Shown here piece after piece: positions 23,738 through 31,373 of a DNA stretch of 42,266 nucleotides. The stretch spans positions 1-42,266 of the forward strand of contig JAUVVY010000036.1 of assembly GCA_030604405.1 (NCBI GenBank), written 5' to 3'. The DNA comes from a bacterium (GTDB lineage: Bacteria > Armatimonadota > Zipacnadia > Zipacnadales > UBA11051). A program made the position numbers and the translations under genes. The notes below the pieces were generated by a model, which worked only from the letters and a program-made list of their open reading frames with translations, made no database searches and was not told the DNA's origin. The first letter of the stretch is position 1; each line of letters starts with the position of its first letter.

Positions 23738-25795
23738 TCACCGGGGCGACTTCTCGATCTGGCAAGCAGCGACCTTGTATTCTGGAATCTTGGCGGTCGG
23801 ATCGAGTGCATCGGAAGTCAGTATATTAGTGCCTGAGAAGTGAAACGGCATGAAAACGACGCCGGCCGCCACCGTCGGCACCACTCGCGCGACGCAATCA
23901 GTGTATCCGCGACACGTGGCCACGCGGACAAGCTCGCCATCTTCAATTCCGCGCTCGGCGGCATCGGCTGCGGAGATCTCCACAAAAAGTCGCGGCTCGC
24001 GGCTGAGCAGCGCCTTAGTGCGCCGAGTCATCGAACCGGAATTGTAGTGAAGCACCAGGCGGCCGGTGGTCAGTGTCAAGGGGTATTGCTCATCAGGCGT
24101 CTCCGCCGGGGGCCGGTACGGAGTAGGCGTGATGTGACCGAGGCCGTCTTCAGTGCCGAACTTCTCCTGGTGCAGGATCGGTGTGCCAGGGTGATCTTCA
24201 TCAGGACAGGGCCAAATGAGGCCGCCCAGAGCCTGGACACGCTCGGGCGTTATGCCCCCATAGGCCGGTGACACGGTGTTGATTTCCGTCAGGATGTCTC
24301 CGGGCGAAGCAAACGGAAAGCAGTCCGCATAACCTGTCCGGCGTCCCATCTCGCAGATGATTTGCCAGTCCGGCAGGGCTTCTCCGGGCGGCGCAACGAG
24401 TGTCGGCTGCCACTGCACGCGGCGCTCGGTGGACGTGTAGCTTCCGGATTTCTCCGCCCACAGCGCTGCGGGAAGCACGTAATCGGCCAGCTCAGCCGTC
24501 TCGGTCATGAAGATGTCTTGTACGACCAGTAGGTCAATGTTATCCAGGCCCTGGCGCACATGCTGCACGTTCGGGTCACTGACGATAGGGTTCTCGCCCA
24601 TCACATAGAGGCTGTGCAGGTCACCAGAGGCCGCGGCGTTCATCATCTCCACGACGGTCAGTCCCCGCGCCGTAGGCAGCTCGGTGACGCCCCACTTGGC
24701 GGCGATCTGGCGGCGTCGCTCGAAATCGGTCACCGCAACGTAACCGGGCAAGACGTTAGACAGCGCACCCATGTCGCAGGCGCCTTGTACGTTGCTCTGG
24801 CCGCGTAGTGGCATCAAGCCCGCCCCGGGACGCCCCAGGTGTCCGGTGATGAGGGCCAGGTTAGCCAGAGACATGACGTTGTCAGTGCCTGTGATATGCT
24901 GGGTGATGCCCATTGACCACATAATGACCGAGGCTTCTGCTGTGGCATAATGGCGGGCTGCCTCCTCGATGGCATCCGCGGGCACACCGCTGATCTCTTC
25001 AACCTCGGAAAGTTCCACGGTCTGAAGCAGCTCACGCAGTTGCTCAAGCCCACTGGTGCGCGAGCCAATGAACTCCTCGTTGCACAGGCCCGCCTCGACG
25101 ATGATCTTCATCATCCCGTTGATCAGAGCGACGTCGGAGCCGGGGCGCAGTTGCAAGCACAAATCAGCATGCCACACTGTCGGGGTCACCCGGGGGTCGG
25201 CCACCATCAGGAATGCTCCCTGCTCCAGTGCGTCCCCAACCCAACGAGCAGCCACGGGATGACATTCTGCATAGTTGGAGCCGATTACGAAGATGCAATC
25301 GGCGTTGACTGTGTCAGTGACCGGGTTGGTCATCGCGCCGGCGCCCAGGGTCTTACCCAGGCCGGCGACCGTAGAGGCGTGGCACAGACGCGCACAGTGG
25401 TCCACGCTGTTGGTGCCCACCAGACGCGCCCACTTCTGCATCAAATAGTTCTCTTCATTGCTACACTTGGCAGAAGCCAGGAAGGCCAAAGCATTGGGGC
25501 CATGCGCCTCCCTGATTTCCAGGATCCGTTCGGCAATTTCCTGCAGAGCCTGGTCCCACGAAATGCGTTCGAAGCCGTCGCCGACGCGCTTGAGCGGATG
25601 CAGCAGGCGGTCGGCGTGGTGCACCGTGTCCAGCGCAGCATTGCCCTTGGGGCAAAGCGCACCCTCGGACACCGGATGTTCGATCAGGTACTCGAGCGCG
25701 ACCAGGCGGCCGCGGTCAACGCCGGCGAGGAACCCGCAGCCGACGCCGCAGAATGGACAGACGCTGGGCACCCAATTTATGTGTTGTTGGTTCAT
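23738..25795 (-). CDS. fdhF: Molybdopterin formate dehydrogenase, cysteine type (FdhF/FdhA-like)
   Basis: This is the catalytic subunit interconverting formate and CO2, 685 residues long (E. coli FdhF 715). The N-terminal [4Fe-4S] ligands are Cys13, Cys16, Cys20 and Cys48 (CPFCGVGC...GALCPKG). The metal ligand is Cys138, followed by His139 (ARLCHASTVAGL), in the place of selenocysteine140-His141 of E. coli. A C-terminal molybdopterin-dinucleotide-binding domain follows, beginning near YPLTLTTGR. There is no Tat signal, so it is cytoplasmic. It heads the cluster with the hydrogenase genes, which supports a formate-hydrogenlyase role, and the Moco genes lie 7 kb away. Whether the metal is Mo or W cannot be read from sequence. 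Confidence 0.93.
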   Translation of the reverse strand: MNQQHINWVPSVCPFCGVGCGFLAGVDRGRLVALEYLIEHPVSEGALCPKGNAALDTVHHADRLLHPLKRVGDGFERISWDQALQEIAERILEIREAHGPNALAFLASAKCSNEENYLMQKWARLVGTNSVDHCARLCHASTVAGLGKTLGAGAMTNPVTDTVNADCIFVIGSNYAECHPVAARWVGDALEQGAFLMVADPRVTPTVWHADLCLQLRPGSDVALINGMMKIIVEAGLCNEEFIGSRTSGLEQLRELLQTVELSEVEEISGVPADAIEEAARHYATAEASVIMWSMGITQHITGTDNVMSLANLALITGHLGRPGAGLMPLRGQSNVQGACDMGALSNVLPGYVAVTDFERRRQIAAKWGVTELPTARGLTVVEMMNAAASGDLHSLYVMGENPIVSDPNVQHVRQGLDNIDLLVVQDIFMTETAELADYVLPAALWAEKSGSYTSTERRVQWQPTLVAPPGEALPDWQIICEMGRRTGYADCFPFASPGDILTEINTVSPAYGGITPERVQALGGLIWPCPDEDHPGTPILHQEKFGTEDGLGHITPTPYRPPAETPDEQYPLTLTTGRLVLHYNSGSMTRRTKALLSREPRLFVEISAADAAERGIEDGELVRVATCRGYTDCVARVVPTVAAGVVFMPFHFSGTNILTSDALDPTAKIPEYKVAACQIEKSPR

Positions 25796-25872
25796 TTGCT
25801 CACAAGTTCCCCGCCGGCAATCCGAAAACGCTGACGCGCTATTCGCCGTCCCGCGACGTATGACCTTCTTGC

Positions 25873-25904
25873 TATAAATAATCGCTACCTGTCGGCGCGG
25901 TCAG
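25873..25904 (-). promoter_or_regulatory. Weak promoter candidate upstream of fdhF
   Basis: In the 185-bp gap between the glycosidase-like gene and fdhF, the minus strand has CTGACC (25904-25899), an 18-nt spacer and TATTTA (25880-25875) within an A/T-rich block. The match to sigma-70 consensus is modest. The same gap has a TAAGCGAC octamer at 25924-25931, also present twice around the promoter at 27650-27678. No other feature was seen in this gap. Confidence 0.3.
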
Positions 25905-25980
25905 ATGGAGATCCACGCCACGATAAGCGACCGCGCTTGTGCGATATTTCAAGCCCTGACGTGGTGACGCCTCTAACTGT

Positions 25981-27528
25981 TCATTCTATCCAGAACGAGT
26001 ACAGCTTCGCATTCTTCAGTTCGAAGGCCAGGCGCAGACTGGTTTTGGCCGGACGTTGGAGTGTGTCCGCTGCTGCCCACGTGATGCGACCCTCAAAGAC
26101 GTCGTCAGTAACCGGCTGGCAGTTTGCCAGGCTGTAGGGCTCAACAACCTCCCCCCAAACCGTCCGCAGTTCAGCCTTGACGTAACCGCCTTCATCCACC
26201 TCAGCATTGACGAGCAGTCGCTTGCCATCGAAAGTCAGCGGCCGTGTCACCACCGTGCCGGGCTCATCGCCGGCGTTGAGCGAGGCAAATCCGTCGAGGC
26301 GCAGCGTGGCCAGGCCAAGCGCGCCGGCAGTGCGTTCTTCGACATCCATGCGGCGGTAATCCCGCCAGTCGGAGTAGTAGAACCACAGTTCGTTGCCCAC
26401 CCGAATGGGAACCCCCGATGGCACACATGGATAGTCCATGTCCCACGCATCCAGGCTCTCTGGCACCGGCAGGATGGGGCTGCGGTCGGGAATGCGGCTG
26501 AAATTGCGGCCGTCTCGACTCACTGAAAGTTGCAGCTCGCAGTGCTTCCAGTTGCCTTTTTCGGTCGGGATTATGACCATTGTCTTAATCAGACCGAACC
26601 ACATGCTTTCATAATTGAAGGTGATGTGCGCGTAGAACTGCATCTTTTCGGGATCCTGCTCGTCTCGATAGAACATCATCCTCGGCGCTGTCCAGTGGAT
26701 GAGGTCGTCGCTCTCGCAGATACCGTAGGCCCGGTATTTGCCCGGAAGTACGAACTTGGCGTTGCAGATGTACTTGCTCAAAACGGGGTCGTATCGGAAT
26801 GAGCTGGTGTCACCGATGCCGGTCTGAGGCATCTTATAGCCGAGGTTGCTTGAGGCTACTGGGTCCTGGCGGGCTCGTGTCCAGTGGATGCCGTCCGGGG
26901 AAGTGTACAACCAGTATCCCTCGATGGGCTCCGGCTGGTTGTTGTCATTGCCAGGCTCCATGTGCGCCAGGCCCTTGTAGCGGCGGCTTGGGTCTTGCTC
27001 CCACGGTTCATAGAACATGCCCTCAAGCGACTTTTCAAACACATAATTGTTCTCGGTGCTGCCGTTGGCCTCAACCACCCCCAACTGCGACGCACGCCAG
27101 TGAAGCCCGTCATCCGACTCGATGTAGCAGGTGGGATGACGTCGCTGGTTGCCCTGGCTATCCGTGTAGTAGAGCCCGTGTACCTGGTGCCACAACCGGA
27201 AAAGGCCGCTTTCATCGCGCATGACGTAGAACAGCATGGCCATTCCCTTTGGCGGCGCCGTATAGATCGGGTTGCCGGGATAGCGCTGCAACTTGTGATA
27301 CTCTCGTTCGAGGCCAGAGAGGGACTTGACTAGATAGTCATCCACGAAAAGCTGGTGCCTTGAGTCGATCTTGACCGGCCAGTCGCCCATGTCCGCCGGG
27401 AAGAGATACTCCTGACGACCAATGATGCCGTAAGCTTCTGGGAACAAATCTTGTGCGCTCACAGCCATTTGCGCCACACCTAGCAAGGCCAAGATCGTCC
27501 CGAAACGCAGGATCGCGTATGGCTCCAT
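25981..27528 (-). CDS. Secreted beta-propeller glycoside-hydrolase-like protein
   Basis: A 515-residue protein with an N-terminal signal-like segment (ILRFGTILALLGVAQMAVSAQ) followed by a domain beginning with HQLFVDDYLV. Repeated blocks of the form DGIHWTRARQDP, DGLHWRASQL and DGRNFSRIPD suggest a five-bladed propeller of the GH32/43/68-like superfamily. The C-terminal third looks like the beta-sandwich common in these proteins. Such LFVDDYLV proteins are frequent in Planctomycetes, Lentisphaerae, Verrucomicrobia and Armatimonadota. GGGAGGA lies 9 nt before the ATG. No catalytic acid was identified with confidence and the substrate is unknown. It has no evident link to the neighbouring energy genes. 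Confidence 0.75.
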   Translation of the reverse strand: MEPYAILRFGTILALLGVAQMAVSAQDLFPEAYGIIGRQEYLFPADMGDWPVKIDSRHQLFVDDYLVKSLSGLEREYHKLQRYPGNPIYTAPPKGMAMLFYVMRDESGLFRLWHQVHGLYYTDSQGNQRRHPTCYIESDDGLHWRASQLGVVEANGSTENNYVFEKSLEGMFYEPWEQDPSRRYKGLAHMEPGNDNNQPEPIEGYWLYTSPDGIHWTRARQDPVASSNLGYKMPQTGIGDTSSFRYDPVLSKYICNAKFVLPGKYRAYGICESDDLIHWTAPRMMFYRDEQDPEKMQFYAHITFNYESMWFGLIKTMVIIPTEKGNWKHCELQLSVSRDGRNFSRIPDRSPILPVPESLDAWDMDYPCVPSGVPIRVGNELWFYYSDWRDYRRMDVEERTAGALGLATLRLDGFASLNAGDEPGTVVTRPLTFDGKRLLVNAEVDEGGYVKAELRTVWGEVVEPYSLANCQPVTDDVFEGRITWAAADTLQRPAKTSLRLAFELKNAKLYSFWIE

Positions 27529-27640
27529 GTCAACAGGTCCTCCCTATTCCAGTCGGCATTTCTCACATAGCTTATTCCTTGTTGTCACATTCTCTGAGGG
27601 CGACATCAATTCCTCCCATCGCAGGCGTCTGTCCCCGAAT

Positions 27641-27702
27641 TAAGCGACTTTGACATGACAAATCCGCTTCCTTATGCTTCGCTTATGAAACGATGTCGCT
27701 TA
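27641..27702 (+). promoter_or_regulatory. Sigma-70 promoter flanked by an inverted octamer pair
   Basis: TTGACA (27650-27655), a 17-nt spacer and TATGCT (27673-27678) form a strong plus-strand promoter about 150 nt before the TiaS-like gene. TAAGCGAC at 27641-27648 touches the -35 box, and its inverse GTCGCTTA lies at 27695-27702, just beyond the expected start site. The arrangement looks like paired operators bracketing a promoter. The rest of the 296-bp divergent gap shows nothing else recognisable apart from the ribosome-binding site of the glycosidase-like gene. Confidence 0.55.
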
Positions 27703-27824
27703 CCCTTTCTGAAGTTCGTGCAAACAACTAAACACCAAGAGAGGATGTGGTGTGCTGAGTGAAGAACTTAAGCTGCGCGGAATATCGAAGTGTCCACGAG
27801 AAGCGCAGGCGACCAGAGACGATC

Positions 27825-28547
27825 ATGATCAAGTTGATCATCGCAGTGGACGATACCGACACGGCGGAACAGGGCGGAACGGGGCGGCTGTGCCGCGGCC
27901 TGGCCGAAGCGCTTGCCAATCGCTGCGAAATCTGGGGCGTTACCCGACACCAGTTGGCCATCCTACCCGAAATCCCCTATACGCGCAAGAACAGTGCCAA
28001 CGCCGTCCACCTGATTTGCCCGCCGGCGGAATTGGATGAGTTGCTCGATTATGCAACCGAGTGGGTCGCGGCGCATTGCTGCTCAGGAAGCCGCCCCGGT
28101 CTGTGTCAGGGGACTGCTGAGGCGCTGACGGCTGTGACCCTGGGCCGCTCCGCCCAGCACAGGCTGGTGACAATGCAGGAAGCCCGGCAGGCCGCCGAGG
28201 CAGCCGGTGTTGTCCTGCGGTCAGTGGCAGGCGATGGTCACGGGATTATCGGCGCATTGGCGGCTGCTGCCCTGGCCGGCTCGGGCAACGACGGACGCTT
28301 CGTGGAGGTTGGCCAGGTGCGGGCGCTGCAGGGGCCGGTGTCTATTCTCCAGGCACACGACGCCGGTATCGCCCAGGTAAGACAAGTAGGCGGTAAAGCT
28401 GTAACCGACGGAGAGATCATCGCGGCAAACGGACTGCGCCCCGCGCTGTGCGAGGGCAAGAGCGTCCTGTTCGTCATGCGAGAAGGCAGCCACTGGCTCC
28501 CCGTCAGAGGCTGGCCTGCCGCAGAGCTGCCTCAGGGGCAGACCTGA
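27825..28547 (+). CDS. TiaS-N-terminus-like protein (DDTD motif), function unknown
   Basis: A 240-residue protein resembling the N-terminal region of archaeal TiaS, the tRNA-Ile2 agmatinylcytidine synthetase. It has IAVDDTDTAEQGGTG at the start, a middle PEIPYTRKNSANAVHL stretch and GHGIIGALAAAAL. It lacks the OB-fold and zinc ribbon that bind tRNA in TiaS. Bacteria read AUA codons with TilS-made lysidine, so a TiaS role is unlikely. The chosen ATG at 27825 starts at the conserved IKLIIAVDDTD; an earlier in-frame start at 27759 adds 22 unrelated residues. It stands alone under its own promoter, and its reaction is unknown. Confidence 0.65.
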   Translation: MIKLIIAVDDTDTAEQGGTGRLCRGLAEALANRCEIWGVTRHQLAILPEIPYTRKNSANAVHLICPPAELDELLDYATEWVAAHCCSGSRPGLCQGTAEALTAVTLGRSAQHRLVTMQEARQAAEAAGVVLRSVAGDGHGIIGALAAAALAGSGNDGRFVEVGQVRALQGPVSILQAHDAGIAQVRQVGGKAVTDGEIIAANGLRPALCEGKSVLFVMREGSHWLPVRGWPAAELPQGQT

Positions 28548-28577
28548 CACAACTCCCGCGCCCACTGACTACGCCCA

Positions 28578-28906
28578 GTCGGGAGTTCTACAGTAGTTAT
28601 GCAGATTCTTGGTTTGTGACCGGCGCACGCCTGATCGTAGGCGATGGCGGGATGATAAGCCGTGGGCCGGATGGGGACCCCACCCACGCCTTGGGGCGTG
28701 GGTTACCCCCATTCGGCCCCTCCGGAAGGCTACGGCAGTAGCAAGTAGCTGTTGCCGTCAGGAGGGGCCGAATGGGGATGAGAGTTTCGAAGAAACTCAA
28801 AGGGGCCCCCATCCGGCCCAAGGCGCATCACAGTACCAGCGCCTACAATTACAGATGCGATGAGCCACAGACCAGAGATTTGCATAACTACAGTAGAAAG
28901 CCCGAC
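28578..28906. repeat. Complete ~330-bp inverted-repeat hairpin element, copy B
   Basis: The 29-bp ends (28578-28606 and 28878-28906) are inverted repeats agreeing at 25 of 29 positions and begin GTCGGG. Inside are two opposed modules. Module 1 (28664-28723, minus) and module 2 (28761-28819, plus) each have a 13-bp outer stem (GGGCCGAATGGGG type, one G/T pair) and an inner hairpin. The inner stems are unrelated: CCCACGCC/GGCGTGGG at 28683-28702 and GAGTTTC/GAAACTC at 28782-28798. The element fills the convergent gap between the TiaS-like gene and acs. It has no coding capacity. Confidence 0.75.
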
Positions 28907-29029
28907 CTACGCGTTGACCAATAATGCGGGCTGGGCAGTGGCCAGTTGCTCTGCCTGCTGCGGTTACCCCACAAGCTTTAGCAGACTCGCCTGAGCGCCC
29001 GGCGATTCGTGGCTTGGTGGCGGAGTTTC

Positions 29030-30994
29030 TCAGCCGCCCTCCTGCTGCTCATAGCGCTGTTTCAGCTCATCAACCACTGAGGCGTCGGCGAGCGTGGTTG
29101 CATCGCCCAGCACGCGCCCCTCTGCGATGTCGCGCAGCAGCCGCCGCATTATCTTGCCACTGCGTGTCTTTGGCAGATCGGCGGCGAACATCACGCTCTG
29201 AGGGCGCGCGATCGGACCGATCTTCTGCGCCACGTGGTTCCTGAGCTCCTCGCTGAGCTCCGGGGTGGGTTCATTGCCCTCCCTGATGGTGACGAAGGCC
29301 GCGATCGCCTGGCCCCTGAGCTCATCGGCTATGCCCACCACCGCCGCTTCGGCCACGGCTTGATGGTCAACCAGGGCGCTTTCCACCTCCATGGTGCCGA
29401 TGCGATGGCCCGACACATTGAGCACATCGTCCACGCGCCCCAGCAGCCCGAAGTACCCATCCTCTTCTTGCTTCGCCCCGTCGCTGGTGAAGTACGTGCC
29501 CTTGTCCCACATGGTCCAGTACTGCTCCACATATCGCTCCGGATCGTTGTAGAGGGTGCGCAGCATAGCCGGGTACGGGCGGGTGATGGCCAGGTAGCCG
29601 CTTGCCGCCGGCTCGCCGGCGTCGTTGAGCACTGCCGCACTCACGCCGGGGAACGCGTGCCCGGCATAACTGGGGCGCATATAGTCAATGCCGGGGAGGG
29701 TGGTGAGCAGAATCATTCCCGTTTCCGTCTGCCACCAGGTATCCACTACGGGGCAGCGTTCGCCGCCGATCTGTTGATAGTACCACATCCACGCCTCCGG
29801 GTTGATCGGCTCACCCACGGTACCCAACAGCCGTAACGACGAGAGGTCGTGGGCCTGGGGGTACTGGTCGCCCCATTTCATGAAGGCGCGGATGGCGGTG
29901 GGCGCGGTGTAGAAGATGGTGACCCCGTGCTCCTCCACAATCTGCCAGAAGCGGTCGCGGTCCGGCCAGTCCGGTGAGCCCTCATACATCAGCATCGTGG
30001 CCCCCGCCGCCAGCGGGGCGTACACGATGTAGCTGTGGCCGGTAACCCAGCCGATGTCGGCAGTGCACCAATACACGTCGTCGTCCTTGAGATCGAATAT
30101 CCACCGTAGGGTCGCCAGCACCCCCGTCATGTAGCCTCCGGTGGTATGCACTATCCCCTTGGGTTTGCCGGTGGTGCCGGAGGTGTAGAGGGTGTATAGT
30201 ATGTCCTCTGAGTCCATCGGCTCTGGCTCGCAGTAGGGCTCGGCGTTCTCAATGAGCTCATGATACCAGTGGTCGCGTCCCTCGACGAACTGCACCGGGA
30301 ACTCTCCGCGCTGGACGATAATGACGTGTTCGATGCTGGGCGTCTCCTCCAGGGCCTCGTCGGCAGCGTCCTTCAGAGCGATTACCTTGCCCCGCCGATA
30401 GCCGCCGTCGGCAGTTATCAGCACCTTGGCGCCGGCATCCTGGATGCGCTCCCGCAGCGCCTCAGCACTAAAGCCGCCGAAGATCACCGAGTGGATCGCG
30501 CCGATGCGCGCGCAGGCCAACATCACGATGGGCAACTCGGGAATCATCGGCATGTAAATGGCGACCCGGTCGCCCTTTTCCACCCCCAGGTTCTTGAGCG
30601 CGTTGGCGAGCTTGTTGGTCTCCCGGTACAGATCCCAGTAGGTGAGGGTGCGCCGCTCCCCCGGCTCCCCCTCCCAGATTATCGCCGCTTTGTTGCGCCG
30701 ACCACTCTGCAGATGCCGGTCCACGCAGTTGTAGCAGGCATTGAGCTTGCCGCCCACGAACCATTGCGCGTGAGGCGGCTCCCACACCAGCACCTCATCC
30801 CACCTCTCGTACCAATCGAGCTGCTCGGCCATCTCGGCCCAAAACGCCTCCGGATCAGCCGCAGCTCGTTCGTACACCGAGGGATCCTGCACCACCGCCA
30901 CAGCCACGAACTCCTCCGGGGGCTGGAACACCCGCTCCTCTACGAGCAGTTTGGACAGGTCCTGTTCTTCTCTGGTGGAATCATCGGACATCAT
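29030..30994 (-). CDS. acs: Acetyl-CoA synthetase, AMP-forming
   Basis: This enzyme activates acetate with ATP and CoA through acetyl-AMP, giving acetyl-CoA, AMP and pyrophosphate. The 654-residue protein shows the AMP-binding P-loop-like [15 protein letters not shown], the TWWQTETGM motif, and a C-terminal RSGKIMRR whose Lys is the catalytic and acetylation-controlled residue of the family. GGGAGA lies 6 nt before a double ATG. It is a single-gene unit on the minus strand. With CODH/ACS it would allow acetate assimilation or, in the opposite pathway direction, acetate oxidation. No acetate kinase or phosphotransacetylase is in the window. Confidence 0.96.
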   Translation of the reverse strand: MMSDDSTREEQDLSKLLVEERVFQPPEEFVAVAVVQDPSVYERAAADPEAFWAEMAEQLDWYERWDEVLVWEPPHAQWFVGGKLNACYNCVDRHLQSGRRNKAAIIWEGEPGERRTLTYWDLYRETNKLANALKNLGVEKGDRVAIYMPMIPELPIVMLACARIGAIHSVIFGGFSAEALRERIQDAGAKVLITADGGYRRGKVIALKDAADEALEETPSIEHVIIVQRGEFPVQFVEGRDHWYHELIENAEPYCEPEPMDSEDILYTLYTSGTTGKPKGIVHTTGGYMTGVLATLRWIFDLKDDDVYWCTADIGWVTGHSYIVYAPLAAGATMLMYEGSPDWPDRDRFWQIVEEHGVTIFYTAPTAIRAFMKWGDQYPQAHDLSSLRLLGTVGEPINPEAWMWYYQQIGGERCPVVDTWWQTETGMILLTTLPGIDYMRPSYAGHAFPGVSAAVLNDAGEPAASGYLAITRPYPAMLRTLYNDPERYVEQYWTMWDKGTYFTSDGAKQEEDGYFGLLGRVDDVLNVSGHRIGTMEVESALVDHQAVAEAAVVGIADELRGQAIAAFVTIREGNEPTPELSEELRNHVAQKIGPIARPQSVMFAADLPKTRSGKIMRRLLRDIAEGRVLGDATTLADASVVDELKQRYEQQEGG

Positions 30995-31373
30995 CGGCCA
31001 TCTCCCATTCTCTAGTTCCTGCGGATTTCAACGACAATGTTGCAGCCCTGTGTGTTCGAGGCTCACAAGTGCCGGCAGATGCGCACTGCCCCCGTCACAA
31101 ATCCAGAGCTACCTTGACACTTCATTTCGCCTCCTGTGAGTGCCTCTCCTTCCACCCCCAGAAAATTATTCGCAGCAAAAGAGCTGCTTCAAGCTTCATT
31201 TCGCGCTGTGCGAGTATTGCCGCTGCTGGCCATCGGGGAAATTATCGCTGTGTCGTTGAAGGAGAATGCCGCGCACTAGCGAAATGAGATTACACAAGAC
31301 CGTTCTCTCATAGGTCGAAGAGCTGAACGTTGGTGTGAGAAGAGCACGGGAATCTGAAAGGGGATTGCGAGAC
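30995..31373. other. Divergent intergenic region between acs and the lipoprotein gene
   Basis: This 379-bp gap has an imperfect direct repeat: CTTCATTTCGC at 31120-31130 and 31194-31204, each followed by a C-TGTG-GAG pattern. The first copy follows a TTGACA at 31114-31119, but no good -10 box lies 17 nt downstream. TCATTTCGC recurs at 38820-38828, just upstream of moeA. No RNA gene or small ORF with a ribosome-binding site was seen. Confidence 0.35.

Noticed and set aside
28560-28930. CRISPR array or integron attC sites as an explanation for the repeats
   Set aside because: There are no regularly spaced identical repeats, no cas or integrase genes, and no GTTRRRY-type core sites. The structure is a single long inverted repeat with internal hairpins.
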